A stretch of 64,000 nucleotides of DNA from positions 1 through 64,000 of the forward strand of contig BTUW01000007.1 of assembly GCA_045863055.1 (NCBI GenBank), given 5' to 3'. Below the pieces are notes generated by a model. That model had not been told where the DNA came from, made no database searches, and was given only the letters and a program-made list of their open reading frames with translations. The stretch comes from UTCHB3 sp008363265. Lineage in GTDB: Bacteria; Bacteroidota; Ignavibacteria; Ignavibacteriales; Ignavibacteriaceae. Of this stretch, positions 59,659-64,000 are shown in pieces. A program made the position numbers and the translations under genes. The number at the start of each line of letters is the position of its first letter. Within the stretch, counting starts at the first letter, position 1.

Positions 59659-62643
59659 TTATTTCAGCAAAAGCATTTTCCTGACAGCATTGAATTTCTC
59701 TGCAGATATGCGGTAAAAATATACGCCGCTTGTCAGGTTGCTCCCATCAAACACGAATTCGTGGCCACCGGGCATAAACTCACCTTCAGCTATCACCGCC
59801 ACTTCATTCCCTATAACGTCATAGACAGTTATTTTGATGCTGCACCTCTCCGGAAGTGTCACGAGAATTTTAGTCTCCGGATTGAACGGATTCGGGAAGT
59901 TCTGGCTGAGAGAATATGAGGAAGGCACATCGCCCTCACCTTTAAGTTCAGTGTAAATATCATTCCTTTGCGACGGTGTACCGAGGAGTTTTCCTCCCCT
60001 CCAGGATGCCGGCAGGGAATTGTCGAGCCCAGGGTTGATCAAAGAAAGGGTATAGCCGTTGCCGTTGGGTTTCGGGTCCCACGGTGAAGTGGTGCCGTAG
60101 GCCACACTGTCGAGAACCACTCCGTTCGGATCAGCGAAGTGAACAGTTTCACCTGTGGAGGAGAGACCGAAATCGAAGTTTCCTGTAAAATTGGTCGCCC
60201 CCGGATGGAAGAACCTGAATTTGGCGGTATCTTCGCAGATGGCAAGATAACCGGTCGGACCGATAACAGTTCCGGCGGGCAGTGTGAAGAGGTTGCCTTC
60301 ACCTGAATCGTAGAATTTATATCCCGAGAGGTCGATGGTTGAGTGCGAAGGGTTGAAAATTTCGATCCAGTCACCTGTATCGTAGACCGGGTTGCTTTTG
60401 TAGTTGATCTCGTTGATCACCAAAGCAGTATCTCCCGCTGTGAACGGCTCGAAGATCGCCTTAAGCGCGATATTTGCCGACGGCATTATCTCGATCTTTT
60501 CGCCCGGCTGGTTAAGGTATCCTTCCCACCTTACAAACCTGTAACCGGGATTGGGCATCGCCCATAATTTCAGAGGCACACCCTTGAAGAATACCGGTTT
60601 GGTGTTCCAGTTCATCGTAACGGTATGCGCGATCACGCGCCCGGCTGTTGAATCGTTACTTGTAAGGTGGACCGAGTATGAGCCGGGGAGCCCGAACTTT
60701 TCGTTGAAGAATCCTCTCATGTAACCGGGACGCAGATAAGCGAACTCACGGATCAGTTCGATCTGTGCATCCCAGGTGGCACCGAAGGAGATCGAATTGG
60801 GCCAGCGGGACTTGTGCTTCGGTATCTCTGTGGCGATCAGCTGTTTAACGCTGTCGATAACGGCGAGGGTTCTGTTGTAGTCGAATGTGGTGCTTATATG
60901 GGCAGCCATCCTCTGGATGAACTCATTCCTGAACTCCGGGTGTGTCATCAGACGGCGGAAGATCATCGTTGCCCACGGTGGATTGGTCGAAATGGTATTG
61001 GTCGAGTCGATCGCGTATCCGAGGGTGTTGGTGTTGTACATTCCTTTCGAGTTTCCGTTGTAGCAGAAATCGAGATCGTAAAGGAGCCAGCGCCACTTCG
61101 CCCCGGGTTTTCTTTCACGCCATAGCTTCACATTGTTTGCCGGCCAGTCTCCGTTGGCAGCATAGATCTCGGCAACGTTGTAGTCTATGAACTGATTAAT
61201 GTCGATCATGCTTTTGGCGATCTCATAGTTCGCGTCGATCGAAATGTCGTGATTCTTCAGGAAATTGTACATCTCGAGGTAAGCAACTGAGTCACCGCAC
61301 TTTATTTCGGGCACCTTCGAATATTCGATAAGATCGAGTTCAGTTTCCGGAATGTTGTAGTGATACTCGATAAAGTGCTCGTTGAGTTTTTCCCGGATGT
61401 TGTGGATACCCCAATATTGCCCGTTGATGAAGAGGATCGATGGGCGGTATTCCTGCTGGTCGACGTCCATTTCCCCTTTAAGCAACGCACTGATCATACC
61501 TTCGCGTACCATCGTGCGGTACCAGTCCTGTCCCGCGTTCCGGAGGACGAGGTTATTGTGTTCGTATAGGTACGAATCTTTGAATATCTTGTAGAATATT
61601 TTTGAGTCGCCGTATTTGTCGCGCATATATATCGCGAGCGATTTTTCGGGGTAAAGCCGCGTGCAGCCGCCGTAGATCTTAACCCCCGCGTTCACGCGGA
61701 AGGCGCGGGACTTGTCGTTCTCGAAGAACTCCAAGGCGATGGGGCGCTCCCAGTCCTGGTTCCAGTTCCTTGGTGATGTCGAGCAGTACCCGGTAATGCC
61801 GTTCGTTCCGGCCACATAGATACCTGCCGTATCGCTAAAGAAGTTGGCAGGGTCGGTCGATAGTGAGAAAACCGGCAGATCGGTCTGCACGTTAATAAAA
61901 TAAGTGTTGGTGACCGTCTTCGAGGGGAGGCTCTGCAGTTTGAAAGTTCTCGCGCGGAGGACACGGGTTGAGTCGATGGTTATTGGCGCTGAATAAAGGA
62001 GTGAATTTTCCTTCGGTTCCGAGCCGTCGAGGGTGTATCTGACCTCACTTCCCGCCATCGAAGTGGAGAGGGAAACAGTCACTGATGAACTGAAGAACCC
62101 GCCCTGCAGGCTGATCTCCGGTTCGGGGCAGCGTGAAGTGATGTTCGACTCAAAGTTCGGGGTTCCCGGAGTGGCGGGGAAGAAATTGAACCAGTGGTTG
62201 TCGCCGTCGGGGTACCTGCCGTAGGAGATGTCGCTTGTCTGCGCGGGAAAAGTTACGGTATCAACAATCGCTCCCGAGGCTGAGTACAAGCCCACCATTT
62301 CACCGTTCGCGGTAAGCTTGAAGTTCGCGTGGAGACCGGTATTATGATCATCGCACCAGATAATAAGGTATCCGTTCGCGGGGATGATAACACCGGTTAG
62401 GGGGAGGCGCCACTTCTGCGGCTGGCTGAAAATGTCGGTCAAGTAGTAACCGGAAATGTCGGCATCAACCGTATCTGCGTTGTAAAGTTCGACCCAATCG
62501 CCATATTCACCGAATTGCGGGTCGGGTATCGTGTTCGTATTCGAGGCCATGATCTCATTGATCCTGACCCGTGGAAGTCCTTGTGGAAGAAGTGTAGTCG
62601 CAGCAAGGGCCAATAGGAAGAGCGCGGCAAATAGTCGCCTCAT
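59659..62643 (-). CDS. T9SS-secreted CotH-kinase / lamin-tail protein
   Basis: The 994-residue product has a signal peptide (RRLFAALFLLALAATTLL) and a lamin-tail domain (VRINEIMASNTNTIPDP then GEYGDWVELYN, 25-150). A chitobiase-type C-terminal fold follows (EVRYTLDGSEPKEN, about 195-250). The CotH-like kinase domain runs from about 270 to 650, with YDLDFCYN at 522-529 and NIREKLNEHFIEY near 414. A second lamin-tail domain (VINEINYKSNPVYDTGDW, 743-860) precedes the type IX sorting tail (SLSQNFPNPFNPETKILV) ending KMLLLK. CotH kinases phosphorylate spore-coat proteins in Bacillus; extracellular activity here is inferred. The 15-base gap to the receiver gene makes the two convergent. Confidence 0.88.
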   Translation of the reverse strand: MRRLFAALFLLALAATTLLPQGLPRVRINEIMASNTNTIPDPQFGEYGDWVELYNADTVDADISGYYLTDIFSQPQKWRLPLTGVIIPANGYLIIWCDDHNTGLHANFKLTANGEMVGLYSASGAIVDTVTFPAQTSDISYGRYPDGDNHWFNFFPATPGTPNFESNITSRCPEPEISLQGGFFSSSVTVSLSTSMAGSEVRYTLDGSEPKENSLLYSAPITIDSTRVLRARTFKLQSLPSKTVTNTYFINVQTDLPVFSLSTDPANFFSDTAGIYVAGTNGITGYCSTSPRNWNQDWERPIALEFFENDKSRAFRVNAGVKIYGGCTRLYPEKSLAIYMRDKYGDSKIFYKIFKDSYLYEHNNLVLRNAGQDWYRTMVREGMISALLKGEMDVDQQEYRPSILFINGQYWGIHNIREKLNEHFIEYHYNIPETELDLIEYSKVPEIKCGDSVAYLEMYNFLKNHDISIDANYEIAKSMIDINQFIDYNVAEIYAANGDWPANNVKLWRERKPGAKWRWLLYDLDFCYNGNSKGMYNTNTLGYAIDSTNTISTNPPWATMIFRRLMTHPEFRNEFIQRMAAHISTTFDYNRTLAVIDSVKQLIATEIPKHKSRWPNSISFGATWDAQIELIREFAYLRPGYMRGFFNEKFGLPGSYSVHLTSNDSTAGRVIAHTVTMNWNTKPVFFKGVPLKLWAMPNPGYRFVRWEGYLNQPGEKIEIMPSANIALKAIFEPFTAGDTALVINEINYKSNPVYDTGDWIEIFNPSHSTIDLSGYKFYDSGEGNLFTLPAGTVIGPTGYLAICEDTAKFRFFHPGATNFTGNFDFGLSSTGETVHFADPNGVVLDSVAYGTTSPWDPKPNGNGYTLSLINPGLDNSLPASWRGGKLLGTPSQRNDIYTELKGEGDVPSSYSLSQNFPNPFNPETKILVTLPERCSIKITVYDVIGNEVAVIAEGEFMPGGHEFVFDGSNLTSGVYFYRISAEKFNAVRKMLLLK

Positions 62644-62763
62644 GTCTGCTCCGGGGAAAATTAATAATCTTCTCAGTAAAATACGGATTAAGTTGCAAAT
62701 CCTGATTCAGACGACATTTTAGTATATTCCGCATATGATTAAGAGAAATTCCCGAGCCGAGAA

Positions 62764-64000
62764 ATGAAGAAGCGAATACCGTCAAAATCATCAAACTATG
62801 CGAGTCTGATAGACGAAAATTCTTATTTTGTGGATAAAACACAGTTTATCCAAAAACTTGAATCCATAAATGACAAGTACATCTTTTTCCTTCGTCCCCG
62901 CAGGTTCGGGAAGTCCCTTACACTCTCAATGCTCGAATACTATTATGGGATACAGCACAAAGAGAGATTCGATGAACTGTTCAGGCAGTACTTCATCGGC
63001 AAACGGGAGAATACAACCCCGCTGAAAAACAGTTACTATATTCTTAAATTCAACTTCAGCGGTATCAGAACCGATGAACCTGACAGGATTCTTGAGCACT
63101 TTTCGGTTGAAGTGAGGAACGCAGTTGATGTTTTCTTAAGAATTTATAAGATCCTGCCTGAATATGAAAGAAAGGAAGTGTTTGCATTACCTGAAGCGAA
63201 CAGTATCCTGCACAGTTTCCTTTCCAGGGTACAGAGCGTCGCTCCCGATCTGAAAATTTATCTCTTGATCGATGAATATGACCACTTCACAAATGAGCTG
63301 TTTTCCTTCAATCCTGATCACTTCAAAGATATAGTCTCACGTAATGGGTGGGTCAGGAAATTTTATGAAGTGATCAAACAGTTTATGGGTGAAGGAATTA
63401 TCGACCGTTTCTTCGCCACCGGTGTCACTCCCGTAACCCTCGACAGCATGACCAGCGGATTTAATGTGGGGCAGAATCTTACACTTCATCCCGATTTCCA
63501 CAACATGGCTGGCTTCACCGAGCCCGAGTTACGCGGTTTGATCGAGAATACCATCTACGAAGAGGGTAAATTCGACCTTGATACTGTGATAACCGATATG
63601 CGAGCCTGGTACAACGGCAGCAGGTTCTCCGCGGATTCGAGTGAAAGGCTCTACAACCCACAGATGGTTATATCGTTTCTCTCCCATTTCGGTGACAATT
63701 TCACCTATCCGCGTGAAATGGCGGATATTAATGTTACCTCCGATTACAAGAAGATATCGAATATTCTGAAACCCTTGAAACAAGATACATCGGATGAAAT
63801 AATTCAGGAAGTCCTTGAAACCGGCCGTATTACCGAGCGATTGACGATCCAGTATAATTTTGAACTGCCATACACAAAAACCGAAGCAGTTTCATTACTG
63901 TTTTATAACGGTCTTCTGACGATAGACAGTGAGATGCTCGGGCAGTTTACATTTGTTATCCCTAATTATGTTGTCAAGCAGATGTACTGGGAGTATTTCA
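62764..64000 (+). CDS. AAA-ATPase-like / PD-(D/E)XK nuclease protein, 3' truncated
   Basis: Starting at ATG 62764, 412 codons are open to the window end. Residues about 40-52 read IFFLRPRRFGKSLTL, a Walker A motif with Lys50-Ser51 in the form typical of the AAA-ATPase_like family (PF09820). A Walker B follows at YLLIDEYDHF near residue 170. In this family a C-terminal PD-(D/E)XK nuclease-like domain usually follows; it lies outside the window and I cannot confirm it. Family members occur in many copies in gut and environmental Bacteroidota; their function is unsettled. Upstream a weak promoter-like TATATTCC lies 38 bases before the ATG. Confidence 0.8.
   Translation, partial: MKKRIPSKSSNYASLIDENSYFVDKTQFIQKLESINDKYIFFLRPRRFGKSLTLSMLEYYYGIQHKERFDELFRQYFIGKRENTTPLKNSYYILKFNFSGIRTDEPDRILEHFSVEVRNAVDVFLRIYKILPEYERKEVFALPEANSILHSFLSRVQSVAPDLKIYLLIDEYDHFTNELFSFNPDHFKDIVSRNGWVRKFYEVIKQFMGEGIIDRFFATGVTPVTLDSMTSGFNVGQNLTLHPDFHNMAGFTEPELRGLIENTIYEEGKFDLDTVITDMRAWYNGSRFSADSSERLYNPQMVISFLSHFGDNFTYPREMADINVTSDYKKISNILKPLKQDTSDEIIQEVLETGRITERLTIQYNFELPYTKTEAVSLLFYNGLLTIDSEMLGQFTFVIPNYVVKQMYWEYF

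Noticed and set aside
22103..62643. A defence island, CRISPR array or prophage
   Set aside because: No repeat-spacer structure, Cas, restriction, toxin-antitoxin, integrase or phage structural genes could be identified; the accessory genes are surface and secretion genes.

Overview
The window looks like a chromosomal segment of an Ignavibacteria-like member of the Bacteroidota/Chlorobiota (FCB) group. Three secreted proteins end in the type IX secretion (T9SS) sorting tail with the QNFPNPFNP-type motif that is very common in that class. A TonB-dependent receptor with a CarboxypepD-like N-terminus, PorV/UPF0164-like and DUF5723-like outer-membrane proteins, a GWxTD protein, and promoter-like TTG-N20-TAnnTTTG sequences fit the same group. 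The ATP synthase cluster lacks beta and epsilon, as in Chlorobi. A 100-N scaffold gap flanked by an exact 55-bp duplication points to a short-read, probably metagenomic, assembly.

Layout. 1-6509: partial nitronate monooxygenase-like gene (-), sugar nucleotidyltransferase, the SAM/SAH cycle pair metK-ahcY, a YciO-like protein, then a PLP beta-synthase (cystathionine beta-synthase/cysteine synthase type) and a secreted SPOR-like protein on the minus strand. 6687-20503: one tight 11-gene run mixing surface-glycan enzymes (four GT2-type proteins, a polyprenyl-phosphate sugar transferase and a flippase) with accA, a thioesterase, nadC, dut and dnaE. 20590-21748: enoyl-ACP reductase-like SDR and thioredoxin. 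22103-32993: surface block with a T9SS Asp-box protein, a TonB receptor, a 1195-residue exported protein, a PorV-like barrel and a GWxTD protein.

33036-45304: a long plus-strand housekeeping run. It holds a lipid A acyltransferase, a family 9 glycosyltransferase, a YrdC-domain protein, a short membrane anchor with bactofilin, ATP synthase genes (Z, I-like, B, E, F, H, A, G), then ffh-rpsP-khpA-rimM-trmD-rplS. An MqnA-like protein follows. 46386-50693 (-): add, a small unknown gene, hutU and serA. 50860-57186: TPR protein, DUF3467 protein, T9SS protein, large lipoprotein and DUF5723-like outer-membrane protein. 57287-64000: tRNA-Gln, histidine kinase and receiver protein, a large T9SS CotH/lamin-tail protein (-), and a truncated AAA/PD-(D/E)XK protein at the right edge.

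I found no phage, transposase, CRISPR array or classical defence island. The less ordinary items are the GT2/sugar-transferase fusion with an apparently deleted catalytic core, the TonB-T9SS-PorV surface cassette with a GNRA-capped hairpin, the heptamer repeat arrays that form a 33-bp inverted repeat around a terminator, the orphan hutU in a purine/serine operon, and the assembly artefact that splits a glycosyltransferase gene.
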